Shown: positions 26,401-38,719, counted from the first letter of the stretch. The stretch: 64,000 bases of DNA from Spirodela intermedia (GCA_902729315.2 LR746272.1:6883827-6947826), one strand, 5' to 3'. Made by a program: numbers and translations. The notes: a model not told the origin generated them from the sequence alone.

Positions 26401-29400
26401 GATGTTTGTAGATTATCGGAAGGGTGTTCAGCAGGCTCTATCAAGCAAGTTCTTATTCCGAGTTCTTATTTTCATAATTAATTATTCAGTTTAAGCGTAG
26501 TATTTTCTCCCATTAGCTTAGCTGAATTGCTCCCTTTATTTGGTGACTCTAAAAACAAACTGGCTTACATACTTCATTATGGAGTAGCAGATATATCATT
26601 TATTTATAGTACTTACCAGCTTAGGTGTATTGGTTCAGGTCCAGCTGCATTCCGGCCTCGTGCACATGCAACTACAGTCTATGATTCATTGGTTGAGAAG
26701 GGACGTCCAGTTCTACAGGGACTATTGGCTATTGATTTCTTGGCAAAAGAGGTTCCTCTTTTTGCTGCTTCTATTCCTTTGTTTCTTGTTCTGCTTACAT
26801 ATCATGCATTCAAAATTTCGATGCTTATTCTCAGGTTATTGAATGGGCACAAGCAATTCCAAAGTATGCTGGTGAACTTGTTGAGTATGTGCATACCTTT
26901 TTAGAGCGTACATACGAAAGGTGCCGGACATCATATATGGAGGTAGGATGCCTAGTGCTTCATAAAAATAAAAACATATGTTTTTCATCTTTGGGCAATC
27001 TCACATATGCATACCTGTCTTTATCATAAAGAAATAAAACTCATTGTATCATATGTACATTCAGTATCCATAAGAGAGTTGCTTGATTGTATACGATTTG
27101 CATTATGTGATCAGTGAACTAAATCATGAAAATAAAAAACCGAAAACTACGTATGAGACCAAGCATTTTGGCAGGCAGGAAGTTGCAGGAGCTAGAGGGG
27201 GCGACTCCCTCTCTACCCCTACCTTTCCTGAAGCCTTGAACATTTGGGGATCAGATCACTGCAGTGGGAAATAGCCAATAATTTTTTCAGTTTGTAATTT
27301 GTGCTTTGTGTGAAATTGCTTTGCGATTGATGCTTTTAGAAATTACTGTTTTTCATTACTTGTTCTAGTCTAGAAGTTGTAGAAATTTTGCTGATCTTCA
27401 GTTCTAGCAAGTACTGATTTGAGCCAGCCAGATACTCATGATCCAATCCTGTAATTTCGTCATGTCGCCTGGAAGTAGAGACAGTAGATAGTAGCTTGCT
27501 ACCACACATTTACTGTACAGTTAGTCAAAAATCTCCTCTCAAGTACAGTTTGCTTTATATGACTGTACTTACACGTCTGTGCTGTAGATTGGATTTAAGT
27601 CAGTTAAAAATCTCCTCATAAGTACAGTTTGCTGTCATGCTGATGCCACTATACATTTACTCTCTGTCGAATTGTTTCTTTTCTATACTTTTACAATGGC
27701 TGAATGTCATTAAATTTTCCTTTTGAGATGGACAGGCTGTGTTAGGAAAACAGAGTTACATGCTCATTGGAAGGCACGACTTTGAAACATTGATGCGCCA
27801 GGATCCAGCAAGTGCATGTTTGCCAAGTGCAACTCACCAAGTTCCGCAGAAGAATGTTTCAGATGAAGAAATCGTTGAAGTAGAGCAAAAAATGAGTAAC
27901 CTATTACTAGGCTTGCGTCCAATCAAGCAGGTGTACTTTCTGAGACTAACCTTGGATGGTTACTTCACTTTCTTTCTAAATGAAGGCTACTAAATTGTTT
28001 GTCATCTCTTTGTTACTCATATCAAGTGAAAATATGTTTTTATATGACAATTTAATCTTGATTACAATTTTACTTATTTCCATATCATACAGGAGAATCT
28101 AATCCATGACGACCACAAGCTCATTTTGTTGGCATCACTTAGTGACTCTTTGGAGTATGTTGTGGACTCGATAGAAAGGTAATCATCATCCTTTAATTGT
28201 GAAATTACTTTTTTTTAATGGATTTTTTTTTATCTTAGTCTCCTTAGGCTGAAAATTTATCATATTTTCACATGTTCATGATGGTACATATATAATTTAG
28301 TGTGCATCAAGGAGTATAATTTCGATTCATTAATTCATCAGATTGAATGTTGTATATTTTTCTTGAATGTGAAGGCCGTCGTGATTTACTTATATGTAAA
28401 GTCTTATTATAATTTCACAATCATATGGTTTCATCCCATGCATGGGGTTCTAAAAATTATTAACTGATCGTGGTGGCAACCTTGCTTGGGATGAAGTGCT
28501 ACTCTAGCAGATTCAGATGGTGGAAGGAAAAATGCAAGTAACCACAAGAGAAACTTTAGAAATTGAGAATGGCAGAAAGGGTGCTGATGCTGATCTAGTA
28601 CAGAAAATGTTTGGTGTGAGCCATAGTACGACCTGTTAATTCAGATCCTGTCAAATATTGACACTATTTCGCCCCAACCTTTTGGTGGTTTGGATTTATA
28701 TTTTATTTATTTTTTTACCAGACATAGAACGTTCTATTAAGTTACCGTACATCTGTTTTGCTGGAATGAGTTCTAGCTTGACTTTGATGGTTCACCATCC
28801 ATTTACCCTACTGTAACCGGTTTCTGTGGTAGTTCATACCCCTCACTGTGTGTTTGTTACCCATGTTCATAAATACTCTTGTACACGACGTGCAACACCT
28901 AGAGATCAGGGGACCAAAATGCATTAAACAGGTAGAATAAAAAAACTGTCTTTTACTAAATACAATTTCACAGTCGCATGGCTATTCTCACAAACAACAA
29001 TGGGCTATCTCTCTCATCTTCTGCTTCAGTCAAATTAAGAGTGATATGGCTTGTCTACATCTTATTCCATTCAGCAGAACACGATGAGCATGCCCTGGTT
29101 GGCTGCCGGGTACGTGGTGCATGTTCCCGGTGACATGTCTGACTAAAATGTGTGTATGACTGGAAGGGATGGCACGGAAAGACTGGTGTAGGCAAGAGGA
29201 CATGAAGTGCATGCCCCATAGGACGTGGGCACTCTGGCATGCAAGGACAGCCACACAAGACCTGACAGAGAAATTTGGTGGCTTTGCACAGGGAACAGAG
29301 TGTGACTGGTTGTGGAACTTCACATCCATGGGAAAGACATGCAACCTAAGCTCATCAGTGGTAGCATGGTGTGGAGCAGGGTACAAGGCATTGACGCTCA

Positions 29401-32400
29401 TCAGAAACCCCTGCCACACATAGCCCTATCACAGAGCAGCATTTTGGGCCCAGGGCATGTTTCACAGTGATGTATAGGAGTTGGCTGTAGCCTCGGTGGA
29501 TGCTGCTAAAAAGGACTGATTCATGTTTGGTTCACATGACAGATGGTTCTTTGCATAATCTAGGAACTTCCTTGTTCCATGTGGTGCAAAAGATCAAGTA
29601 GCCTTTGCAGGTGCATACGTTAGGGTCTTCAGCAAAATGTTTGCAGGGTGAGCATGACTTCTTATGATGGATATCAGATGAATGCCTGTATCCTAGGTAT
29701 AAACCTCAGCAGGTATGCTTGACATCATAAAAGTGAATAGGATTCTTTACTGCATGCACAGTTTGCTCTGGATTGTGTAGTATGACATGCATACGAAATA
29801 GAACATGATTTACAGATAAGCAAACCCCTACTCGGTCCATCTTCCATTCCATTGTATTGTTTTCATAGAGACTCTCTGTTGGAAGTTCTAGGTCATAAGG
29901 AAATAATGTAAAAGGTTGAGGGTATTTTGCAACAGTTGTATGAGGTTCTTCCCTATAAAAAAGGAGTTACATGTGAATGAAGAGTGAGGCAGTTGTACGC
30001 CGTTCTCCCCTCTGTCTACTGTGACAGAGGTTATTCTCCCTGTTCCTATGATTCTCTACATGGTATCAAAGCAGTCTTAGGGTTTCAAACCCTTTTTTGG
30101 CATCATTGTAGGCTGATGCTGCCATTGTCGACATTCTCGGCCGCCATCTGCTAAAGTTATTAGTGTCGTGCTGCTTTTCAGCGAGGTCTTTTGCCTCTGT
30201 TGAGTATCTTTCCGGCAAGGGTTTCTACCTTTGCTTTGGTGTTTTCCAGCGAGGTCTTCTTCCTCTGCCAAGTATCATTCTGGCAAAGGTCAATGGCTTT
30301 ATTAGTGCTCTCATACAACTAGCATCTAATTGGATTACAATCAGTCATGTATTCTTGGTGGCTACGAGCACAAAGGTCAACTAGTGGATGATCAACCACC
30401 ATGCATGCTAAGCTAAGATCTAGGTGTATGCTGCCAAGGTTGCTTGCATGGTCTTTAAGGTCTCCAAGTTAGTTGAGCTTCATTGAGGCTTGGTGATATG
30501 CATCTATTAGGTGAGACACTTTGTGATCATCAAGTTAGTCCTTATTGCATGGCTCGAGTCAAAGGTTGGTGCCAATATCGCAATGTCTCACATCTTTTAG
30601 GTTGACCTCACTAGGGTCCCAGCCATGTGCTAAGAACTAACTTGGTGCTCCCAAAGTGCCCCAATTGGTGGATGCATGTCTCGATGGAGGTCATCTAGCT
30701 TGGAGACCCTAAAAACTATGTAAGCAACCTGGGCAGCATACGCTTGGATCTCAACTTAGCCAATATGGTGGTTGATCATCCACCAGTTGACCTTTGTACT
30801 CATAGGCACTAAGAGTGTATGGCTGACTGCAGTCCCATTATATGCTAGTTGCATGAGACCACTGATACGATCATTGACCTTGTCTGTAATTGACCCCACC
30901 ATCTTGGTCAGCCCATTGACCTCTGTTATGTCCGCATCATGGTCAGTCTTCTGTGTCAAGCTTAAGGCCATATAGCTTGACTTTGACAATTAATGCAATG
31001 GCTAGATCTAGGAAAGTGCACTGAAGGGTAGTGACATTGTCAGGCCACTCGATATAGCTATGTGCACATAGCAGCTTTGTCTCCCATTTGGCATTGACTA
31101 CATGATTGAGCACTCGCACATGGTCATTGAGGGCCAATGTAGCGTCAGCACCAGCTGCAATGCCAATGATGTCAAGGTCATTGAGGATGATGACAGGCAA
31201 AGAGTAAGATCTGAATGTGCACATTCAGCCCCACCATCTTGGTTGGCCCATTGACCTCTCCTTTTGTCGAACATTCTCCCTAGTATGGTGACCAAAATTT
31301 CCCACAGTCCGTGTCGCTACTATGTTATCTGGCACTGTCCTTCATCTGATGTCATCCTTCCTTTGTTCAGCATAGTTCTCTGTTTGGTGCCATCTCAAGC
31401 ATGTCAAGGTCATCATGTGGAATCCCGTGCAGTCTGGCACCATCTCGTATGGTCAAACGTCATAAGGCACCATTGTCTTACGAAGCAGCCCTGCAACATC
31501 ACAACCCAGCAGAAGAAAGAGAAATTCGACACCGTCACAAGGGGAGTTGCTGCCACAACGGGTCATCTTTGTGACAAGTGAATGCTTGTCAACAACTTAG
31601 TTAAGAGAAACTTTAGAAAAGTTTATCTTGAGGGAGAGTGTTGTAAGTTCTGGGTCGTAAAGAAATAATATAAAAGATTGAAGGCATTTTGAGTTAATTG
31701 TCTAGGGTTCCTCCTTATATTAAGGGTGTACAGGTGAATGAAGAGTGAGGTGGTTGGCTGCCGTTCTCCCCTTTGTCCTCTGTGATAGAGGTTATTCTCC
31801 CTGTTCCTATGATTCTCTACAGAAACCCTAGTGACAAGTCATTTGTTGGCAAAGAGATCATCCATTTGCATTCATTGGCGGTAGAGGAGTTGATCATCCT
31901 TGGGTGATATCCACCGAAAACCTTGATAGTTTTTGGTAGAACATTGATTCAAGTTAGTACCCTGTGACACCATCATATTGAAGAGCTAAATATGAACTTC
32001 AAGTCCCTAACCTAACGAACAGCTTGCTGGGTGACATATCCAAACTCATCTCAGTCAAACCTATCCTCAGCGTGGAAGGAGAATAGGGATCACACCTGCT
32101 ACATGGCCTTGAAAGAAAAATAACATCTCCTCATGTGGGAAATAATCGCAATCTGCAAAATCATTTTTTCCATAACAATCTCCTATGGAGTTTGCAATAA
32201 TCTAAAGTAATTATACTGGACAAACTAATTGATTGTATGCCTGTCAAGACTCTTGGAACATACTCTGTGCTCTATTCAACTATCATGGAACTTAAGCATG
32301 TTCCCTTCGGAGAGTATTCACTTGCTGGATATTGCCGAATGAGGTGACTTGCCAAATGGCTATGGGGGAATGCGTATTCATCTAAACTAATTAGGTGAGC

Positions 32401-35400
32401 TACAGGGGAATGAGGTGACTTGGCTAAACTAATGTCAACCCTCCCAAAACACTTCTGGGCACCAACACCATCTCAATTACATTTTAGAGAACTAAAAATT
32501 TCTAACATGGAGAGGAAATTTTTGTAGATGAAATTTCAAAGACTACTTTCATGTTATGATGAATTAAGCTTTCATGTTATGAAATTTCATTTTGAGAGGT
32601 ATTAGATATGATGGTAGCAGGAGTTCATTGATTTTTTTTGCTCTTGCCAAACATTTGGCGCTGAACGTTTTCTTTATTTGAAAATAATGAATTTGTTCTG
32701 GAATTGGACAGTAGGTGTGCATGCGACAGTGGATCATGCTGCTTAACGAGTGCAGCCTCTTTTGTTTTTTGTTTGTTCAAGGATATGCTCCATGAAAATC
32801 TAATTCCTACATTTGGGAGAAGAAAAGGAAAAGTCATCCATGAAACTCTAATTTCTACTTTTCTGTTGGTTGTGAGAATGTGCTTGATATTGGCTGGTCC
32901 TCTGATCTAGGAAAGCTGATAACCTTGTTTTTTTGCGACAACTTTGACAAGAATTATCTGTGGAAGGAGTGACATTCATGCTATGTGGTTTAAATTTACT
33001 CATTATAGCCTCACAACTGAATGAGAAGAAGCATGGTACGAACGGAAAGGACATCATTTCGTTCCAAGAGCAGTGATCCTTTTCATCCCCTTACCAATCT
33101 TCTGGGGAGCGTTCACCCTTAGTCTTGATATTGGCCTTTTTACCATGTAGATTTCCGAAACTAGCGAGGTAAATTCGTCAACGATATGCATGGAGCACAT
33201 TTCCACAGTTAGCCATAAAACGTGGTCCACTCTAGTTCTCAGTTGAGCACTCTATTCTAGGCAGAAGCTGACTGTGGACATATTCAATGTCGACCTTAGT
33301 TGGAATAGCATTGCTGGTGATCATTCTAAAAACGGAATGAACTTTTTCCGATTGGAATTCCTCCCATTTTCTGGATACGCACTTTTGTGTTGAACGTATG
33401 GAGTATGAATCTAGGTTTAGTGGGTTCAGAGGGTAGTATGGTCTCTCTCTGTACACTTTTGATTAATGGAACGTCACTTTATCTTGACAATTTTTGCAAC
33501 TAACAAAACTAAGAACACAATTTCATATTATTTTCCTCCTGATCATTCCATTTAAACTGGTCTAAAGCATTGGCTTGTCACCTGCCCTTAAAATGAGTAA
33601 ATATAATGGAGCGTGTGTTTTTCAACTGCCGTTGACCTTCTACTGTGTTTTTCAACTGCTGCTGCCCTTAAATGTTGTGGTTCCTTTTTTACGGGTTTTC
33701 CTTGTGTGAGAGACATTTGATGCACATACATTTTTGAGTATGAGTTTTACTCCCTTTGTTTCATTGCCTGTGAAACTTGTCATCATGTCAGGTGTTTAGC
33801 TAGTTATGGAGCTGAATTCCTTTACCTTTTCCTCTTTACTATTGTTCTTTCCTAACATAACTATGTATAGTTCTCGTTCACTATCTTAAAAAAACCTTAC
33901 TGACATCAAATATCTAAGTACTAGACTTTTAACTTTTATTCATGACTAGGCTGGCAGAGTGTGCTCCTCAACCTGTACAGAGCACAAGCACACCAGCAAG
34001 GGATCTTACGTCCCTTGCTGCCGAATATAGAAGACTTGCAGTTGATTGTCTCAAGGTTTTGAGGGTGGAGATGCAGCTAGAGACTGTCTTCCATATACAG
34101 GTTCAGGGGTTAAATTTTTTGTTGTGTGCTTAATAAATGACGTTGTCCGTTTCAATGGCATATCTGACATACCTGGGCACAAACAGGAAATGATCAGCAG
34201 GGAATACATGGAAGATCAAGATGCAGAAGAGCCAGATGATTACATTATTTCACTCACAACACAGGTCAGCGTTGTATGCTAGTGAATTTGTTCCATTTGT
34301 TTTTTGAAACCCTAGTCATTTCCATGATTATCTGCAGTTGCTTCTCTATCTAATAATGCAATCTTGGGAACCTTGCAATGCTGAGCTTAAACTACAAAGT
34401 TAGTTTTGCTCTACAAAGTATAGATGATGACAGCCTTATATGCTCTATGAATTTAAACAATCGAAAATAGCCCAATTTATACGCTTAGGAACTGGAAAAA
34501 ATGCATACAAATCCTTGCACATGAGGTTGATATGTACCTAATGAAAGGGCATTATGGCATCATGGCTATTTATGTGTATATCCATATTTTATCTTTCTAT
34601 GGGAAAAAACATTAGTTCGTGTTCCAAAATGTGAAACTAATGCAAAAAAAGCACATATCCAACTTTTTGCACTTCTCACTCACAACAAATCAAACCCCCT
34701 CCCCCCTCACAAAATATGAAGAAAGGGAGTTCATGGGGGATCAGGCAACTAGTAAGACCTAACTGAGAACTATTTCAGGTAGGAAGTGATGAGGACTTCA
34801 CCACCTGTCCTTGAAACGAAATATAAGTTGACGGAATGAGACCAAGAGCATACTTGATAATCTGAAAGGGCTGACCTTTCAGTGACGAGGATGAATATTT
34901 TTTCAAGTAACTTCATCCATTTAACCGTATCAATGATTGGCCATATAGTTGTGAAAGACACTTTTTTTCTCACGTGAAATCAGATTCTTGACCCAGTTGT
35001 ATAATCTTGAAGCACTGAGGCAGATTTGACAGAAAGCGCTAGTGTATTTTAGTTCTACTGAATGATAAAATGTATCACTATGATGAATCGTGGGTACACC
35101 AATAAGGTGCTGACAAGATGAATGTTAAACGAGATTGGGCTGACAAGTACTAAGATATAGTGACTTGAGCAGCTGGGGTTTCAAGAAGTATGAATTTTAA
35201 GATGTTGCTTCGTCTTTATAGACCATCCATGAATGCCAATTACACTATTGAATGAGTAAAGAGGTGCCTCGTGAAAGTCAAGAAGATAGCATTGGTTCCA
35301 AAACTAGATAGGAAAGACTACAGCTGAAGGACTTGCTTGAGGTGAGCATCGTATGAACATCATCACGAGCAATGATCATGCCTCCAAACCGTAACATTGG

Positions 35401-36992
35401 ATGTTATTATCTGAGTTAGTGTTTCTGAGCATAAGCATATCCTGGTAGGCTTGATAAATGTGAACATCAAAGGACCAAAGACAATCTCATGGTGGCTCTT
35501 AGTGAACGTAAACATCAAGAAGACCAAAGAGCATATTACCTGTCGCAACAAAGAAAATGGTGCTTGTTTGAGCTTATAAGAGCGTGGTGAATATGACGCT
35601 TACGCCAGGATGATACTTGTTGTTATGAATGGAAATGCAGACAGACCATCCATCTAAGAGAGTGACAAATTTCTTTTAAATCCATCAAACGATTAAAGGG
35701 GATTTGATCCAAAGTTTTAGTGGAAAGGGGTGCAACTTCCTCGTCACCATCAATGGTTCTCATGGGTAAAGCCACACAAGACATCGCAACTTTGCATCTC
35801 TTCTCGCTGTGATCTTATAGCTGTGGTTTCATTTTATAAAAGCAAATGATAAATAGCTTGCTTGAGGTGGAGTCTTGGCATAGCTTGTTTCTCCTCAGAG
35901 GGCTTCATTGTCTTAAGGATGGCTGCAAAAAGAGAAAGAAAACTAGGAAAGTAATGATTGCAGAGGCACAAAGTTACACCACCTCTGTGAAACTTGGGGT
36001 TTGCTTGCCAACATGGAAAGTGGGTTCTGTATATGTTTCCTAAGAGGTAAGATGTGACTGTTTGATTTAGATTACTTTGGTTCCGTATGATGAGTTGGAC
36101 AGATATGTGTTGGAGATCATCTATAACCGTCTTAATTTCTGATTTCTGTGCTCTTGATTCTTGATTTTTTTATATTTGAATCATGATTTTCATGGGCTTG
36201 AAGAGCCAAGACTTCTAAGATCCTCTCACAAAAAAATTGTAAGGGAGTCTGAGAATTTCTTCAGTGGAAGGGTCTTTGCTTTTTCTTCCCTCTCTTCCAA
36301 AGGAGTTTCTGATTAAAAAAGATTTTTTGTTTTTGTTTTTTTGGTTCTGAAATTTAATGATTCTTTATTATGGATTGATCTTTTCTAACTTTTTGTATAT
36401 TTATGATTGTTTATCCTAAAGATAATGCGTCGTGATGAGCAAATGGCACCCTTTGTTTCTGACCTGAAGAGGAGTTATATATTTGGCGCCATATCAAGTG
36501 TTGCAGCATATGCATCGATTAAGGTTTAGCATATTTTACTTTTTAATTTTCTTAAAAATAAATCCCATCTCTTGTTTTGAAAATAAAAGGTTTTTTCGAG
36601 ATTATTTACAAAGTTAGGAGGTGCTAATTACTAATACTGTGGTTATAATATTTATACTCAGGCCCTGACAGAGATGAAATCCATCAATCTTTTGGGTGTC
36701 CAACAGATCTGCAGGAATTCTATTGCCCTTGAGCAGGTGAGTTTGGCATGCAGGAATTTTCTTCTTTTCGAAATGCTCATCATTAACTTCCTAAATTCAA
36801 TTCCATCGGATTTCTTGATGCAAACATCTCCTCCGTTCTATCGGCATCAATCAATTATTGGTACAAATTCCGAGAAAGGAAAATTGATGAGGCTCTTCCC
36901 CCATTATTCTGATAACCAAATAGCTCTGGCCAGTCGGTTTGTGAACAGGACATATACATTGAAGGCTCTGGAGAGGAGAGTGAGAGAGAGAG

Positions 36993-37033
<41 letters not shown>

Positions 37034-37721
37034 TCTGATTTAGAGGTGGAGAAAGAAGGCTCATGGAGTGGGTGGGGCCTACCGGCTTAGTGGACTTGTG
37101 AGTCAGCCATTTATGACTAGGTGGTGTAAGGCAAGTCGCATGGAGGGGGAACGGAATCAGTGTTTTGACTTTCCTGTTTTGGAATGGTTGACCCAGAACT
37201 CGACAGAAACTAATGTGATTGTCAAAGTGGAGGACTCCCATTTGGTCTTTAAAAGGGTTGCAGTTCAGGATTCTCACTACCAGCAGAGCTGATCCGGACT
37301 GAATTTTCCATTAATCAATACTGATTAGGGTGGGGGTTCAATACTTATTTTCTGAATAATTGCGGATGTCTGTGGTTTGATTATGATTTCTAGGAAAAAA
37401 AATAAAATTATTTAGTTCGAGAGAACTGGATTGACGGCTCTAAAGTTATCACAGCCATGAGAATGTGTTTTGGTTCAGTATGGGTAATCTAACGTTGTAG
37501 AATCCCCCCCAATTCAGTATCTTGTTCGTGGTTCAAACTAAAATTAGGGTTCTTAGTTGATGAAAGCTATTGGGTCCAAATCAATCCAGAGTAGGAACCC
37601 GTCATCGACAGAGCTTGGCCAGATATTTTTAAGCGATTGCCATATTCAGACATCACTAACGTACATATGTAGAGTCCAAGTGGCCACATCTACCTGAATC
37701 AAGCACAAAAGTTTGAAATTG

Positions 37722-37760
<39 letters not shown>

Positions 37761-38286
37761 CCTTCCTGTACAGATGTTGGGTATAGCTTATTAATCTCTG
37801 TGGCTCATTCTATGGGCATTCTTCTCAACAATCTCGCTCAACATTCCCCAGGCGGTGGCAGCTGTCCCTGCCATGGACAACGAAGCCGTGCAGCAGAGGT
37901 TGGACCGTGTCCGGACCTACTACGAGCTCCTCAACCTGCCCTTCGATGTGAGTGACCACTCCCTTAGCCGTGCCACCCCCCATCTTTCCAATTATGGAAA
38001 CCCTCTCTCACTGACCACCCTGATCTTCTTCCTTCTTCTTGCTTCCTCCTTCCTTGTTCGAAGGCACTGCTGGCCTTCATATTGGAGCACGAGTTCCTGT
38101 TCACATCGTCGGAGTAAGAATCCGCCAAGTGGCAGCCACCCATTTCGTTTCCACGTATATTGGAGGGCTTGGCTGACGTGGAGCTGACTTGGCAGGTACT
38201 TGACCCTCCTGAGAATCAGGGTCCCGGGGAGGGAGATCCCAGATGATGCCGAGAAGCGGGTCGCCGAGATCTTGACCGCTGAATAA
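14447..38286 (+). CDS. SEC8: Exocyst complex component SEC8
   Basis: SEC8 is an exocyst subunit that tethers secretory vesicles at the plasma membrane. The 26 coding exons are 14447-14506, 16377-16589, 16788-16961, 17468-17572, 18646-18755, 18882-19058, 19721-19898, 20200-20306, 20869-21170, 21252-21418, 21655-21734, 21824-21891, 24711-24829, 24905-24954, 26344-26444, 26639-26751, 26835-26942, 27736-27930, 28093-28178, 33950-34100, 34187-34264, 36422-36523, 36662-36736, 37852-37947, 38064-38113 and 38196-38286. They total 3156 nt (1051 aa), the usual plant length, and all phases match. The N-terminus reads IFDGLPISAEK, then RIDESWAAARFDSLPHVVHI and the Sec8 coiled-coil region. The C-terminus includes SINLLGVQQICRNSIALEQ and EYLTLLRIRVPGREIP. 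An in-frame ATG at 14405 is an alternative start, but plant homologues begin near 14447. Intron 15 uses GC-AG; intron 16 is 83 nt with a weak donor GTTCCT. Confidence 0.96.
17058..17149. repeat. 60-bp direct repeat in SEC8 intron 3
   Basis: A 32-nt segment beginning ATTTCATTATCATCC is identical at 17058-17089 and 17118-17149. The part between, CATTGACTCGTCCTTG and onward (17093-17115, 23 nt), occurs again at 17371-17393. This indicates recent local duplication inside the intron. Confidence 0.85.
17763..18335 (+). mobile_element. LTR retroelement remnant: end of an LTR plus primer-binding site
   Basis: TGGTATCAGAGC at 17994-18005 is the canonical primer-binding site complementary to initiator tRNA-Met used by plant LTR retroelements. 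It directly follows a sequence with a TATA-like motif (about 17899) that could be an LTR from about 17763 to 17993. No second LTR was found downstream, so this is a truncated left end within SEC8 intron 4. Past it lies a 44-bp direct repeat (18213-18235 and 18257-18279, one difference) and an 11-bp perfect inverted repeat TTGCTGTCACA/TGTGACAGCAA (18283-18293, 18325-18335). The LTR start is a guess. Confidence 0.45.
21892..24710 (+). other. SEC8 intron 12, long intron with no further exon
   Basis: This 2.8-kb intron starts GTATAT and ends TTTAG. The flanking exons join in frame across it. Apart from a Copia-like fragment near 23820-24010 I recognise nothing in it. Confidence 0.75.
23820..24010 (+). 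mobile_element. Decayed Ty1/Copia reverse transcriptase fragment
   Basis: Translation from about 23838 gives SKYIATLFHKVNMESCKPIS followed by T, which resembles the Copia polyprotein stretch K-Y-I-x-x-L-x-x-x-F-N-M-x-x-C-K-P-V-S-T-P. The frame is short, lacks the rest of reverse transcriptase and no LTRs were found, so it is a relic inside SEC8 intron 12. The match is by eye to a general family pattern. Confidence 0.4.
26445..26638 (+). other. GC-AG intron (SEC8 intron 15)
   Basis: The preceding exon ends CTATCAA and the intron begins GCAAGT, an otherwise ideal donor with GC in place of GT. It ends TTCAG. Only this junction yields the conserved reading GVQQALSSPAAFRPRAH across the boundary. 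Confidence 0.85.
29877..30060 (+). repeat. Left LTR of the SEC8 intron 19 element
   Basis: It begins TGTTGGAAGTTCTAGG and ends CTATGATTCTCTACA, with a TATA-like CCCTATAAAAAAGG in the middle. The primer-binding site starts at 30061. Confidence 0.8.
30285..30885. repeat. Inverted repeat inside the LTR element
   Basis: The left arm, about 30285-30415, contains GGTCAACTAGTGGATGATCA followed by ACCACCAT. The right arm, about 30755-30885, contains ATGGTGGTTGATCATCCACC followed by AGTTGACC, its reverse complement with few changes. The similarity extends to ATGAGA/TCTCAT and the GTCAATG region on both sides. The arms are about 120-130 bp and the loop about 340 bp. Confidence 0.7.
31639..31821 (+). 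repeat. Right LTR of the SEC8 intron 19 element
   Basis: It begins TGTTGTAAGTTCTGGG and ends CTATGATTCTCTACA, collinear with the left LTR along its full length. The polypurine run lies immediately before it. Confidence 0.8.
34265..36421 (+). other. SEC8 intron 21, no feature recognised
   Basis: A 2.2-kb intron between GTCAGC and CTAAAG. No coding exon, RNA gene or convincing mobile element was seen, only short incidental open frames. Confidence 0.6.
36737..37851 (+). other. SEC8 intron 23 with two GA microsatellites
   Basis: A 1.1-kb intron from GTGAGT to CCCCAG. It carries GA-type microsatellites at about 36970-37033 (with GATA interruptions) and 37725-37758. No coding content is apparent. 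Confidence 0.8.
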
Positions 38287-38317
38287 GATATTTCCTCCAC
38301 CAGGTGCTTCAGTTGAC

Positions 38318-38318
<1 letters not shown>

Positions 38319-38352
<34 letters not shown>
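38319..38352. repeat. (CT)n microsatellite in the SEC8 3' untranslated region
   Basis: A pure CT tract beginning 33 bp after the SEC8 stop codon, so almost surely transcribed. Confidence 0.9.
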
Positions 38353-38357
<5 letters not shown>

Positions 38358-38539
38358 TTGCCCATTTCTTTATTCTTTCTCTCTCTCTTCCCCTGTTTGA
38401 AAGGGGGAGGGGAGGTGTCTGCCCTGTTTCCCTCCTGTTGCTGAGAACCACGGCTGGCTTGTTTTGTATTATTGTGACTGGGATTTGGCTTTTCCTTGTT
38501 CTAATAGAGAAGCTTCTCTCTATGGAATTAGAGTTCGAT

Positions 38540-38577
<38 letters not shown>

Positions 38578-38719
38578 TGGTCGTCTTGTGACGTTGTGGA
38601 ACCCACCAGCCACGTGTACCATTATGGGTAAGGAAAAAGGAAAACTGGGGCCTTTTTTTCTTCAGGCTTGATTTTTAAGGCCAACCTGAAAAAACCAGGC
38701 ATAGCCTGGGGAAGGGAGA

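Larger units (their letters stand above)
29877..31821 (+). mobile_element. Compact LTR retroelement (TRIM or deleted Copia-like), no coding capacity seen
   Basis: Two directly repeated LTRs of about 184 bp lie at 29877-30060 and 31639-31821. Each starts TGTTG and ends GATTCTCTACA, roughly four fifths identical by eye. The left LTR is followed directly by TGGTATCAAAGCAG, an initiator-Met tRNA primer-binding site with one change. The right LTR is preceded by the purine run GAGGGAGAG (31630-31638). The whole element is 1.95 kb and no gag, protease, integrase or reverse transcriptase frame is recognisable inside. The flanking pentamers (CTCTC before, GAAAC after) do not match, so target-site duplication is lost or absent. 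The internal region carries a large inverted repeat. It is old and non-autonomous. Confidence 0.8.
28179..33949 (+). other. SEC8 intron 19, 5.8 kb, host of a retroelement
   Basis: This is the largest intron of the gene, bounded by GTAATC and ACTAG, with exons 19 and 20 joining in frame (R split as AG/G). It contains a compact LTR element at 29877-31821 and a GC-richer island at about 29030-29420. The remainder, 28179-29029 and 31822-33949, shows nothing I can name. Confidence 0.8.

Noticed and set aside
29872-31826. Target-site duplication for the LTR element
   Set aside because: The flanking pentamers CTCTC and GAAAC differ, so no duplication is claimed.
38101-38622. A 173-codon minus-strand frame over the SEC8 3' end
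   Set aside because: Much of it is Ser-Leu and Arg-Glu repeats from CT/GA tracts, and it runs antisense to firmly placed SEC8 exons.
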